Shown here piece after piece: positions 22,660 to 31,380 of a DNA stretch of 33,451 bases. The translations under genes and the position numbers were made by a program. The DNA comes from Bacillota bacterium. Lineage in GTDB: Bacteria; Bacillota; Clostridia; Tissierellales; Gottschalkiaceae. Numbering within the stretch: the stretch's first letter is position 1; every line of letters starts with the position of its first letter. The notes under the pieces are model-generated. The model did not search any database. It had not been told where the DNA came from and saw only the letters and a list, made by a program, of their open reading frames with translations. The stretch lies in NCBI GenBank assembly GCA_023420895.1, contig JAEZUY010000023.1:1-33451 (forward strand), read 5' to 3'.

Positions 22660-23355
22660 ATGAAAAAATTTCTTGCAAGTTTAATTCTGGCTGTGTCTCT
22701 TCTAGTTCCTCTAGGAAGCAGCTATGCAGTTTACTACACTGATGTTCCAGCTAGTGAATACGGATACTATAATAAGCTTGAAATTCTTGCTAAATATTCA
22801 GACTGTCTTGGAGCTGACGTTATAGAAGGGTATCCTGACGGTTCTTTCCGCCCTTATAACAATTTAACAAGAGAAGAAGCCGCTAAAATTATAGCCAAAA
22901 TAAGAGGACTGGACTCTCTAAACTATTCAAGCTTCGTTCAGTTTAAAGATATGGACCCTAACAGATGGAGCAACTGGTATGTTGGAAATCTGGCCGGAAT
23001 GAATATAATCAGAGGATATCCTGACGGCACATTCAGACCTACTCAGCTTGTCACTAGAGCTGAATTTGCCAGAATGCTGTTTCTAGTTATGGATTACGCT
23101 TATGGTCCTACTCTGTACAGCGCAAATTATGGAAACTATGCTTATAATAGAATTATCGATTCTTACGGTCACTGGGCAGAAGACAGTGCAAGATACCTTT
23201 GTTCTATGAATGTAAATGTAGATAACGGTACAGGATATTTCAGTCCGGATCTATATATAATAAGGGGAGACGCTGCATCATATACTGCTCAGCTCCTGTT
23301 CGAACTTATAGATAATTACGGCTATAGTGCAAATATGCCTCTTTATGGCAGATAG
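22660..23355 (+). CDS. Small secreted SLH protein (three SLH repeats)
   Basis: 231 residues, essentially only an SLH triplet. Signal peptide to about residue 24 (LLVPLGSSYA). SLH 1 ends VIEGYPDGSFRPYNNLTREE, SLH 2 has NIIRGYPDGTFRPTQLVTRAE, and SLH 3 starts YGHWAEDSARYLCSM with a diverged end (FSPDLYIIRGDAA). With no other domain it may be an SLH-only wall-coating protein or a competitor for SLH binding sites. The ATG follows GAAAGGAG. It is 37 bases upstream of the next SLH gene with no terminator in between, so the two form an operon. Confidence 0.88.
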   Translation: MKKFLASLILAVSLLVPLGSSYAVYYTDVPASEYGYYNKLEILAKYSDCLGADVIEGYPDGSFRPYNNLTREEAAKIIAKIRGLDSLNYSSFVQFKDMDPNRWSNWYVGNLAGMNIIRGYPDGTFRPTQLVTRAEFARMLFLVMDYAYGPTLYSANYGNYAYNRIIDSYGHWAEDSARYLCSMNVNVDNGTGYFSPDLYIIRGDAASYTAQLLFELIDNYGYSANMPLYGR

Positions 23356-23392
23356 TATTTAAAACTAAATTAGAAAGGCAGTGAATAAAAAT

Positions 23393-23932
23393 ATGAATTT
23401 TAAAAAATCTATAATATCTTTAATCTGTACCGCTTCCCTTGTTATAAGTTCAAGTATATCTTTCGCTTATAATGATATAGGAGGACACTGGGCAGAAGGA
23501 TATATAAACGATATGAAGAGTAAACATATATTAGGACAATTTGAGGATTCTGGAATACAGCCTGATAAACCAATCAACAGAGCTGAAGCTATAAAAATGA
23601 TAAGCCAGGCGTCTCAACTGCCTTATGACAGACATTTAAACTTAAGCGATGGTGGAACTAGACCTGAATACGAAAACTCATATTATCATATTGATAAAAT
23701 AGACACTTCTAGTTCTGAAAAACCTTATGATCCATATGAATGGGAGCCTGGAGTTAAAGAAAAATTTGAAGAGACAGTAGTGAGACTCGGATATGCTAAA
23801 CCTGGGGATACATTTGATTATGTTAAATTTGGTGTTTATAATTCACAAGGACATTATGTCGTTTATAAGAATGGTGACTACAGCCATCAGTTTCTAGGTG
23901 TAAACTGTAAAACCGGAGATTTTCATGGTTAA
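23393..23932 (+). CDS. Mini-SLH protein, probable deletion chimera
   Basis: 179 residues from ATG 23393; the upstream in-frame GTG 23381 is too close to AAAGG, and the paralogue at 24332 starts with the same MxFKK. The signal peptide ends near residue 25 (SSSISFA). There is one SLH repeat (YNDIGGHWAEGYINDMKSKH to INRAEAIKMISQASQLPY), then a ~95-residue C-terminal part with no recognised domain (GVKEKFEETVVRLGYAKPGD). The front half of the SLH matches repeat 1 of the 24332 product, but the RAEAIKM end matches its repeat 3, as if the middle two repeats were lost. Second gene of the 22660 operon; ended by a terminator at 23951-23979. Confidence 0.8.
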   Translation: MNFKKSIISLICTASLVISSSISFAYNDIGGHWAEGYINDMKSKHILGQFEDSGIQPDKPINRAEAIKMISQASQLPYDRHLNLSDGGTRPEYENSYYHIDKIDTSSSEKPYDPYEWEPGVKEKFEETVVRLGYAKPGDTFDYVKFGVYNSQGHYVVYKNGDYSHQFLGVNCKTGDFHG

Positions 23933-23950
23933 TTTTCTACTGTAAATTTT

Positions 23951-23979
23951 AAACGGGGAATATTATTTCCCCGTTTTTA
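23951..23979 (+). terminator. Intrinsic terminator
   Basis: AAACGGGGAA (23951-23960) pairs with TTCCCCGTTT (23967-23976), loop TATTAT, then T-rich. Confidence 0.9.
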
Positions 23980-24014
23980 TTATACTCTGCTGTCATATTT
24001 ATTTCTCAATTATA

Positions 24015-24138
24015 TTGACTCTTTTCATCAGTCATGTTATAATTTAATTAAATAGTTTAGTTGTTTTTGTTTTAATCAGCTCCTTTTTTATTAATAAATT
24101 TTGTTGTTAGAGGCCGAGATAATGTCTTGGCCTTTTTA
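24015..24138 (+). ncRNA. Candidate ~90-nt small RNA (orphan promoter and terminator)
   Basis: TTGACT (24015-24020), 17-base spacer, TATAAT (24038-24043) with TG just upstream; then a terminator at 24111-24138 (AGGCCGAGA with TCTTGGCCT, loop TAATG, T-tail). The ~88-nt transcript between them has no ORF. It carries CTCCTTTTT (24080-24088), complementary to AAAAAGGAG (24311-24319), the ribosome site of the next SLH gene, which has its own promoter further downstream. Confidence 0.5.
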
Positions 24139-24161
24139 ATTTGTTTTTTTATTTTATTTAT

Positions 24162-24185
24162 ATCATTTATAATAAGATTATTTAA
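24162..24185 (+). repeat. SLH-locus 24-bp repeat, copy 2
   Basis: ATCATTTATAATAAG followed by ATTATTTAA; one mismatch to copy 1. The upstream flank TTTGTTTTT...ATTTTAT also resembles that of copy 1. Confidence 0.85.
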
Positions 24186-24222
24186 AATAACATTCTTTCT
24201 TTTATTCTGTTATTTTCATAAT

Positions 24223-24251
24223 TTGACCTTCAATTCCTTATTGTATATAAT
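24223..24251 (+). promoter_or_regulatory. Promoter of the third SLH gene
   Basis: TTGACC (24223-24228), 17-base spacer, TATAAT (24246-24251), 80 bases before the ATG. Confidence 0.78.
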
Positions 24252-24331
24252 GAATGTGATTATGAATACATAGTAATTAATATTAATATTTCATAATCTA
24301 AAATCAATTCAAAAAGGAGTTTTTTATACTT

Positions 24332-25498
24332 ATGAAATTCAAAAAAATATTCATATCAGCAGCATGCGCTGCATCTCTGCTGCTGGGTTCCAGTATATCA
24401 TTAGCTTATACAGATACAGAAGGACACTGGGCTGAGGAATATATAAACGAAATGACTGACGCAGGAATCCTTGGACAGTTTGAAAGCTCTGAAATACAGC
24501 CTGACAGACCTCTTAACAGAGCTGAATGCGCAGAACTCATATCGGATTTTCTTGAAGTGTTCTACGGATATTATCCTGGATATGATATTAATAACGACAG
24601 ATTCTCTGATCTTAAAAACGGAACTAGAAACACTAAAAAAGTGAGAGCTCTCAGCAGAGTTCACTACTATTCTACTTATACCTCAGAAGCTGAAAACTTC
24701 AAACAGTATATAATTTCAGGATATCCTGACGAATCTTTCAGACCTTACAACAATGTAACAAGAGCTGAATTCGCTAAAATGATAGTATGTGCGCTTGACA
24801 GCATATCACATCTATCTAAAACTGATAACGGATTCTACTATAGTGATATGCATGGAAACGGATGGAATCACTGGGGATATAAATATCTCGATATAGCTCT
24901 GGGACAGAACATAATGAACGGTTATTATGATACATTGACTCCAGAAGGAGTGCGCTATGTTGAAATGCAGGCAGATAATAATATAACCAGGGCTGAGGCT
25001 ATTAAAATGCTTTCAGCAGCTAAAAACAAGCCTCAGGTGCCTTACGAGACTAGACCTGCTAACTACGAAGCGTCCTATTATTTTGATAAAATAGTAAAAC
25101 TTGACACGATAAATGAGCTGCATTTCGGATACAGAATTACCAGACCTGCAGAATGGAAACCTCATTTCTATGATTTTGGAGCAGGTTTTTCTTTCAGAAA
25201 TCTGCCTGACAATGTTGTTCTTGAAACTTATGCAGGTTTTAATATAGACAATATGCTGGACAGCATTCCCTGGGATGAATCAGCTCAAGGACACACTGTT
25301 GTCCCTATAAATCTTCCTAATGCTGACAGAGCCTACAAAATATATAAGACTGACGGATATGTGGGAGTGATAGCTTACAGAAAAAATTTCTTCTACAGCG
25401 CATATATAACTGACGGAATTATAGGAAGTGAAACTTACAATCAGGCTCTAGAAGCTTTGGATACATTTCAGCTGAATTCTAGCGGGTATAATGGTTAG
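24332..25498 (+). CDS. Secreted SLH protein with C-terminal domain
   Basis: 388 residues. Signal peptide to ~25 (LLLGSSISLA). Three SLH repeats follow to about residue 225: YTDTEGHWAEEYINEM, then SGYPDESFRPYNNVTRAEFAK, then GWNHWGYKYLDIALGQNIMNG ending NITRAEAIKML (quoted in parts). Residues ~245-385 form a separate domain (FGYRITRPAEWKP, GAGFSFRNLPDNVVLETYAG, AYKIYKTDGYVGVIAYRKN, ALEALDTFQL) whose pattern recalls the PsbP/LpqN-like beta fold of small secreted proteins; this is a weak resemblance. The ATG follows AAAAAGGAG. It has its own promoter and stands between two copies of the 24-bp repeat. Likely a wall-bound surface protein. Confidence 0.88.
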   Translation: MKFKKIFISAACAASLLLGSSISLAYTDTEGHWAEEYINEMTDAGILGQFESSEIQPDRPLNRAECAELISDFLEVFYGYYPGYDINNDRFSDLKNGTRNTKKVRALSRVHYYSTYTSEAENFKQYIISGYPDESFRPYNNVTRAEFAKMIVCALDSISHLSKTDNGFYYSDMHGNGWNHWGYKYLDIALGQNIMNGYYDTLTPEGVRYVEMQADNNITRAEAIKMLSAAKNKPQVPYETRPANYEASYYFDKIVKLDTINELHFGYRITRPAEWKPHFYDFGAGFSFRNLPDNVVLETYAGFNIDNMLDSIPWDESAQGHTVVPINLPNADRAYKIYKTDGYVGVIAYRKNFFYSAYITDGIIGSETYNQALEALDTFQLNSSGYNG

Positions 25499-25521
25499 TC
25501 ATTTATGATAAGATTATTTAA
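25499..25521 (+). repeat. SLH-locus 24-bp repeat, copy 3
   Basis: TCATTTATGATAAG followed by ATTATTTAA, directly after the TAG stop codon of the SLH gene; 23 bases match copy 1 exactly. Confidence 0.85.
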
Positions 25522-25570
25522 AATATATAATTAAGTAAATCATTAATATAATAAAATACAGTAAATTGTA

Positions 25571-25615
25571 AAAAAGAGAGAAGACAGTTTGTTTTGCTGT
25601 TTTCTCTCTTTTTCT
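25571..25615. terminator. Bidirectional terminator between convergent SLH genes
   Basis: A 15-bp stem with one G-U pair (25573-25587 with 25597-25611), with T-tails on both strands. Confidence 0.88.
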
Positions 25616-25707
25616 TTATTTAATCTTTATTTTTCTCTTCAGTTTAAAATCTGTTTAATTTATAATCCTCAATTTATAATTACGTTATATACCTATATAT
25701 ATTTAAA

Positions 25708-28700
25708 CTATATGCTTAATTTATCTTTTACTATTTTAACCCATTTCTCTATTCTCATGCCTATACGCTCATGAGTGTTTGCAGCTTCTAAAAGCTCATA
25801 GTAGCCCCAGTGCGAGTTTTCATCTACAAAATCTGTGAACTGCTTAATATCCTCTGGATTTTCAAGGTCTTTCATCCCCTCTTTATCCACTCCCCTGTTA
25901 TAGAAAGAGTTGATTATTTTAGCAGTTTCAGCTCTAGTTACAGGCTGATCCGGTCTGAACGTTCCGTCTTCATATCCTTCTATTCTGCCGTTTCCATATA
26001 TATCTTCTATAGCAGGTTTTGCCCAATGTTCTTCTATATCTGTGAATGGATTTTCCGCATCGTTCTGAACATCCATCGATGCTATTACTTGAGCAAGCTC
26101 AGCCCTAGTTATAAATTCATCAGGCTTGAATGAACCGTCCGGATATCCTTTCATCATTCCATTCTCTTCAGCATAAGCGATATATTTGTCATACCATCCG
26201 CCATTTACGTCTTCAAACGATGTTTCTCCTGTGATATCCTCAAGCTCTCCGTCATTCTTAAGTCTTGAAAGCATTGCCGCCATCTCTGCTCTTGTAAGTT
26301 CCCCGTCAGGTCTTACTGTACCGTCTTCATAACCATTTATATAGGCTTTGTCTATTACGCTTCCTGAAGACTCTTCTCCCTCTTCAGCAGAAGTTCCTTC
26401 TACGAATATTCTAGGAGCTCTGATATTCTCAGACGCGTTATCATTCTTTTCAGTTTCAGTTTCTTGCTTTTTAACAGCCGAAGCGCTTCTAGACGATCTG
26501 CTTCCGCCTGTTCCTCCTGAACATCTTCTTCCGTCATTTATCTTCTTAGCTCTGTCATATACAGCTTTGACATCTTCAGTATCTTTTTCTAAATCCTGAG
26601 TAGGTTTTACATCATCTATAGCCTTTTTAGACGAATCCGTTTCTATATCAGACAGTCTCTTCAGTCCGTCTATTTTTACTTTATATTCTTCTTTAACTTT
26701 ATTAAGCTCCTCTATATATTTATTTATTGCTTCCTGTCTTTCTTTGTTTATCTTTTCAGCCTCTTCAGCCGTTCTATTTATTTCTTCCGAACTTGAAGCT
26801 TTGTCAATCACATCTTTATATCCGTCTTTTTCTGATACTTCAAGATTTACAAATCCGTTTATCTTCTCTTTTGCAGACTCTTTTTCTTTATTGAAATTAT
26901 CCGCATCAGATTTAACTTTATCTTTAGCCGCATTTATTAAGTCATGCATAGCTATTCTGTCATCGCAGATGGAACCTGTTCCAGTATATCCGTCTACTTT
27001 TCCTTTAAAGTCCTCTTCATCTTTTTCTGAAAGATTTTCTATTTTTTCTATCTCTTTTTTAGCTTTCTTTTTCTCTTCTTCGAGTCTCTTGCTGTATTTA
27101 TCTTTCTGCGCCTGAGTTTTATCTGCATCCTCTTCTACTGCCGCATTTACAGAAAGGTTCACAGGTTCTGAAGAAGATTTGCCGTAAGGACTGCCTATAC
27201 CCGGAAGTTCTCTTCCTGTAAATATTTCATAATTGAAATTAGGATTTTCTGCTGAAAGTTTAATATCTCCAGTAGAAGGATAATAGAATCCGTCTTCAGG
27301 AATATCTACCGATTTTATTCTAGATACAGAACCGGCCGGAACAATATCTTTTATATTAAACTCATAGAATCCGTTAACTTTAACAGCTTTTAGAGATATG
27401 TTTTCTGCTCCGTAGAATATTCCGAGATTATTATTCGTTTCACTCAGCACTAAATCTTTCAATTTATTTCCGTTCACATTCAATGTCATAAGAGCCTTGT
27501 TCTTGGACAGATCTAAACTAGATATGCTGTTATCAGGAATCCATAGAGATGTCAGATTTTCCATCTTTCCTGTATCTATAGATTTAAGACCTGCATTTTC
27601 GGCATCTAAAAGCTCAAGTTTAGACAGTTTAGATAAATCTATTTCTTCATTGAACTTGCTGTTTTTTATTCTAAGCTCTGTCAGTGATTCCGGAAGTGTC
27701 TGAAGACCGGTTCTTTCTATTTCACTTTCCGAATTAAGAGAAAGAACTTTAAGCCCTTCATTTAATTTTATTCCCGAAAAATCTGAAATCTTGCTGTCAG
27801 TTAAATCAAGCTCCTCGAGCTTGTCACTGTTTATCTTTAAGCTGCTTAAAGATGAATTTACTGCGAATAGCGACTTGATATTTTTTAATTCTGATAAATC
27901 TAAAGAATTAATATTTTTATTTTCTGAAATATTTACAGTCTCTATGCTTTCAGGCATATTCTTTATAGTTTCTATATCTGACCCGAAGGCTATAAGCTCT
28001 TTCAGTTTGCCGCATCCGTTCAGATCTACAGTATTTCCTTTATATACGCTTATATTTATCTTCTTTATATCAGTGAGCCTGCTAAAATCGAAGTCTGTTA
28101 TTCCAGTTCCCTGTATATCTATTTCTTTTATCTTTTCAGGACTGTTGATATTAAGCTCCGTCACTTTAGGAGAATCAGATAGAAACACACCGACTATATT
28201 GTCTCTGTACTGTCCGTCCGGACCTACATATCTGTTCTTTTCGTCTATATATTTATAATTAAACTCTTCTGAAGCTAAGTTTTCAAGCTTAGGATTTAAA
28301 CTTTCAGGCATTGTTACATTCGTAAGTTCAGGACACTCTTCAAGATGTATATATCTTATTTGCGACTGGTCCGATAAATCGACAGTTTCCACTCCCGTTC
28401 CGCTTAAATCAAGATATTCCATTTTTCTTGTGCCTAGACTGTTAAAATCATCGCTCGTGATTTTTGAGTTTGAAGCATCCAGCCATCTGAGCTCTTCATA
28501 ATTTCTTCCTAAGAATTTTACTGATTTGCTAGGTTTCCCTTCTTCCAGCTTTTCTCCTCCGTCAGCTGTGTAAGGTCTTTCTTTAGTTGAACTTATATCG
28601 AGCTGTCCTAGAACACTGCTTTCAGGAATTACAGCATGTGTAACTTTATTATCGCTTAACTGAATGTATTTCAGATTATTATATCCTGTAAGATCTGCTG

Positions 28701-29568
28701 TTCCTTTTTCAGCAGATTCCGATGCGCTTATATCTGTTACTGTATGAACATCCGTATTGTTCAGTCCCAGAAGTTCCAATGTGTCTTTACAGTTTAAGAC
28801 TATTTTTTCTGCATTAGTGTCTTCAATATTAAGTCTCTGTATCTTAGTCTTTTTATCGAGTTCAAGTGAGTCTATTTTATCTCCGCTTAAATCGAGATTG
28901 TGACATCCTGCAAGATATATTTTATACATATCGTTTCTGCCTCTTAAATCTATCTCAGAAATATTAGTTCCGAAAGCATTTAAATAAGTCAGTTTAGAAC
29001 ACTTATCCACTTTTAAAGCTGTTATGCTGGTAGCTCCGAAACCTGCATATTTCAGATTTTCGCAGTGATTTAAATCCACATCTCCTTCAACCAGATGTCC
29101 TGAAAGATCTATATGCTCAAGACCTTTAAGGTATTCAATTCCGTGAACGTTTCTAGCTAGAGGTTTAGATTCTGTTCTGTCGTCAAATCCTCTTTCAGGA
29201 TGGGCTCCCCAGAAAAAATCATCTATTCTCTTTATTTTAGCTAAATATTCTATATCTGATTCATGAATTTTATCGAGATTTTCATTATTTAAAGATTCAT
29301 TTCTTCCTGGAACTTTTTTCAGCTCTTTCATAACTAATTCTCTAAATACAGGATCATCGAACTTCTCATCTACAGTTCTCTCTTCATAAGGTTTTCCAGG
29401 ATTTACTTCTGTATCTTCCTGAGCTTTCTTCATTCCCTGTTCATAAGCTGAACTTCCGGTTCTTGCCGCTGCTGAAGTTTCTTCTGCGGCAATTCCGGCT
29501 GTTCCTGTCATAATCACTGTAGCCAGCGCCATGCTCGTCACTGCCAGTCTGCATTTGTTTCTTTTCAT
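25708..29568 (-). CDS. Large secreted leucine-rich-repeat protein with helical stalk and C-terminal SLH repeats
   Basis: 1286 residues. Signal peptide 1 to ~28 (ALATVIMTGTAGIAA). From ~130 to ~720 there are many irregular leucine-rich repeats (LEHIDLSG, LKYIQLSDNKV, MEYLDLSGTGVE, LTSLWIPDNSISSLDLS) like those of bacterial surface LRR proteins and internalin-type adhesins. Residues ~790-1010 form charged helical repeats (KEKINGFVNLEVSEKDGYKD, KEEYKVKIDGLKRLSDIE), probably a stalk. A Gly/Ser-rich linker follows, then three SLH repeats at ~1072-1235 (INGYEDGTVRPDGELTRAE, GYPDGSFKPDEFITRAE, EGYEDGTFRPDQPVTRAE) and a half-repeat tail. It should be displayed on the wall, with the LRR part facing out to bind host or neighbour ligands. 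AGGAG lies 11 bases before ATG. It is 56 bases downstream of another SLH gene, forming an operon. Confidence 0.9.
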   Translation of the reverse strand: MKRNKCRLAVTSMALATVIMTGTAGIAAEETSAAARTGSSAYEQGMKKAQEDTEVNPGKPYEERTVDEKFDDPVFRELVMKELKKVPGRNESLNNENLDKIHESDIEYLAKIKRIDDFFWGAHPERGFDDRTESKPLARNVHGIEYLKGLEHIDLSGHLVEGDVDLNHCENLKYAGFGATSITALKVDKCSKLTYLNAFGTNISEIDLRGRNDMYKIYLAGCHNLDLSGDKIDSLELDKKTKIQRLNIEDTNAEKIVLNCKDTLELLGLNNTDVHTVTDISASESAEKGTADLTGYNNLKYIQLSDNKVTHAVIPESSVLGQLDISSTKERPYTADGGEKLEEGKPSKSVKFLGRNYEELRWLDASNSKITSDDFNSLGTRKMEYLDLSGTGVETVDLSDQSQIRYIHLEECPELTNVTMPESLNPKLENLASEEFNYKYIDEKNRYVGPDGQYRDNIVGVFLSDSPKVTELNINSPEKIKEIDIQGTGITDFDFSRLTDIKKINISVYKGNTVDLNGCGKLKELIAFGSDIETIKNMPESIETVNISENKNINSLDLSELKNIKSLFAVNSSLSSLKINSDKLEELDLTDSKISDFSGIKLNEGLKVLSLNSESEIERTGLQTLPESLTELRIKNSKFNEEIDLSKLSKLELLDAENAGLKSIDTGKMENLTSLWIPDNSISSLDLSKNKALMTLNVNGNKLKDLVLSETNNNLGIFYGAENISLKAVKVNGFYEFNIKDIVPAGSVSRIKSVDIPEDGFYYPSTGDIKLSAENPNFNYEIFTGRELPGIGSPYGKSSSEPVNLSVNAAVEEDADKTQAQKDKYSKRLEEEKKKAKKEIEKIENLSEKDEEDFKGKVDGYTGTGSICDDRIAMHDLINAAKDKVKSDADNFNKEKESAKEKINGFVNLEVSEKDGYKDVIDKASSSEEINRTAEEAEKINKERQEAINKYIEELNKVKEEYKVKIDGLKRLSDIETDSSKKAIDDVKPTQDLEKDTEDVKAVYDRAKKINDGRRCSGGTGGSRSSRSASAVKKQETETEKNDNASENIRAPRIFVEGTSAEEGEESSGSVIDKAYINGYEDGTVRPDGELTRAEMAAMLSRLKNDGELEDITGETSFEDVNGGWYDKYIAYAEENGMMKGYPDGSFKPDEFITRAELAQVIASMDVQNDAENPFTDIEEHWAKPAIEDIYGNGRIEGYEDGTFRPDQPVTRAETAKIINSFYNRGVDKEGMKDLENPEDIKQFTDFVDENSHWGYYELLEAANTHERIGMRIEKWVKIVKDKLSI

Positions 29569-29624
29569 AAACTGATTTCTCCTATTCTTTTAATTTTTTC
29601 TTTAAAACTTTCTTTAATTAAAAA

Positions 29625-30455
29625 CTATTCCTCGTAATCAGGAATTACCTCAATCCATTTTGAGAATCTAGTTCCGTTCTCATCTCTTTCGTATATATGG
29701 CTATGCGATGCTTCTATCAGTTCATAATAGCCCCAGTGCTCTTTTGAAAGATCCGAAAAAGTCTTAATATTTTCTGTTATTTCAAAGTTCTCCGGGTCTA
29801 TTCCTCTGTCAAAATATTTATTCAGAACTCTTGCGGCTTCTGCCCTGGATATGGGTCTGTCCGGTCTGAACGTTCCGTCCGGATATCCTTCAACCCGTCC
29901 TGTTCCAAAGAGACTGTGAACTGTCTGTTCAGCCCAGTGTCCTTCTATATCGCTGAATGGAGCTCTGTTTTCATTTCTTGTATCGAGATTCCATATGAGC
30001 TGAGCAAGTTCTGCTCTCGTTATATTGCTGTCCGGTTTAAAGCTTCCATCGGGATATCCCTGCATAATTCCCTTTCTGCTTACATATGAAATATATTTAT
30101 CGTACCAGCCATTCTCCACGTCCGAATAAAGGTTTTTCCCGTATCTGCTTATATTCTTCTCATGTTTCTGAAGCCTTGCAACCATAGCCGCAGCTTCTGC
30201 TCTTGTAAGACAGCCGTCCGGTCTTATAGTTCCATCTTCATAGCCGTTCATATAAAGTCTTGCCACATTCTTCCATTCTGCTTCAGAAGAATAGGAAATT
30301 TTCATGCGTTTTGATATTCTGTCTTCTTCTGAACTTTTCGCAGTATCAGAAATATTCATTTCAGCCTCCGGAGACAATACTCCATCTGCTGAGACCGTCT
30401 CCGCCGCATTTACAATGGATACTGCCGCTGCAAAACATATTATTCCTCTTTTCAT
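29625..30455 (-). CDS. Secreted SLH-only protein
   Basis: 276 residues from ATG 30455; ATGs at 30470 and 30464 are in frame, but the MKRG start gives a normal signal peptide (MKRGIICFAAAVSIVNAAE) and leaves GGGGATGAG as a possible ribosome site. After ~65 polar residues come three SLH repeats (MNGYEDGTIRPDGCLTRAE, QGYPDGSFKPDSNITRAE, EGYPDGTFRPDRPISRAE), then the half-repeat tail FSDLSKEHWGYYELIEASHS. There is no effector domain. First gene of a two-gene operon with the LRR-SLH protein, so it may pre-coat or organise the wall layer on which the larger protein sits; that is inference. Confidence 0.88.
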   Translation of the reverse strand: MKRGIICFAAAVSIVNAAETVSADGVLSPEAEMNISDTAKSSEEDRISKRMKISYSSEAEWKNVARLYMNGYEDGTIRPDGCLTRAEAAAMVARLQKHEKNISRYGKNLYSDVENGWYDKYISYVSRKGIMQGYPDGSFKPDSNITRAELAQLIWNLDTRNENRAPFSDIEGHWAEQTVHSLFGTGRVEGYPDGTFRPDRPISRAEAARVLNKYFDRGIDPENFEITENIKTFSDLSKEHWGYYELIEASHSHIYERDENGTRFSKWIEVIPDYEE

Positions 30456-31316
30456 AATTCTCATCCCCATTTATAAACTCAGCATAAATTTAATAGAGTA
30501 TATGCTTTTTTTCTTTCCTTTTAGAAAAAACTTAAATAAATTATTACTTAATAATATGATTAAAAATGATTTCATTTTTAAAAGAAAAGTATATTTCTCT
30601 TTTACTTTTTTTATTATATATGCACTTTTTTATATTTTCAAGTATATTTTTTTCATATATTCTTTTCAATAAGTCCTGTATATAAGCCATATACAGTCTT
30701 ATTCCTTTTCGTAGTTATTATAACTAGTTGCATTATTATTAGTATTCTTTGATACATCTGTCATCTCCGTCATACTGTCGTAAATGAATTTCTTATTTCA
30801 TATATTGAAATATTAATTCATATTATGAACTATTTTTCATTTTAATAAGATTGAATTTCAGACTGGTTTTATATAATAGTTCATTATCTATACTAATTAT
30901 TTTTTAAATTGCATATATATGACAGAATTTCAAAAAAGTATTTCCAACTAGTGAACACAGTCTCCGATAAATTGCGACAAATTGCGATATTTACTTTTTC
31001 CTTTTATTCCGTCATTTTTACAGACTTTTTCTTTTATGTCATTTTTTTATTTCTGCTGAAAGAATACAGCATTTATTTTTTTATTTTTATATATTTCATC
31101 ACTATTGAATTCTTTTTCAATATGTATAAAATGTCTTATATTTTTGAATGTTTCCATACAGAATCTGGAAATATTTCCTGTTTTTTTGACTGATATGTTT
31201 TAATATTTATATTTTTTAATATTTCTTAACTTTTCATTTATTTCAATTTTTTCTTCAATCATCTCTTACAGCGAATAAAAGGCTGTTTTCAGACTTTCAC
31301 CAAGTTTTTGGACATA
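30456..31316. other. Long AT-rich intergenic region with operon promoter
   Basis: About 860 bases with no credible gene; a Phe-rich plus-strand frame at 30909-31193 lacks a ribosome site and looks like AT noise. It contains the promoter for the minus-strand SLH operon (30613-30641), a 9-bp perfect inverted repeat with 2-nt loop in the leader (30561-30580, TAAAAATGA arms), and an 8-bp hairpin at 30676-30696 (CTGTATAT / ATATACAG). I see nothing else definable between 30700 and 31316. Confidence 0.55.
30613..30641 (-). promoter_or_regulatory. Promoter of the minus-strand SLH operon
   Basis: Minus strand TTGAAA (30641-30636), 17-base spacer, TATAAT (30618-30613). Gives a ~150-base leader containing the 30561-30580 hairpin. 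Confidence 0.72.
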
Positions 31317-31346
31317 ACAAAAGCCCGGAGCATAAAGCTCCGGGCT
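31317..31346 (-). terminator. Terminator of the repeat-rich SLH gene
   Basis: AGCCCGGAGC (31322-31331) pairs with GCTCCGGGCT (31337-31346), loop of 5, followed on the minus strand by TTTTG. Confidence 0.9.
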
Positions 31347-31380
31347 CTGTAATAATATATCAATCTATTTACTTCTTAAT

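Noticed and set aside
15537..24102. 15-mer TTATTAATAAATTTT shared by 15537-15551 and 24088-24102
   Set aside because: Pure A/T word; several shared 15-mers are expected by chance in an AT-rich window this long, and the flanks do not align.
30969..30990. ATTGCGACA twice-repeated words resembling the 14-bp inverted repeat near the recombinase
   Set aside because: Only 8 bases (TTGCGACA) are shared and the arms are not inverted; compatible with chance.
30909..31193. 94-residue plus-strand frame rich in Phe and Ile
   Set aside because: No ribosome site, composition of AT-rich noncoding DNA, no family features.
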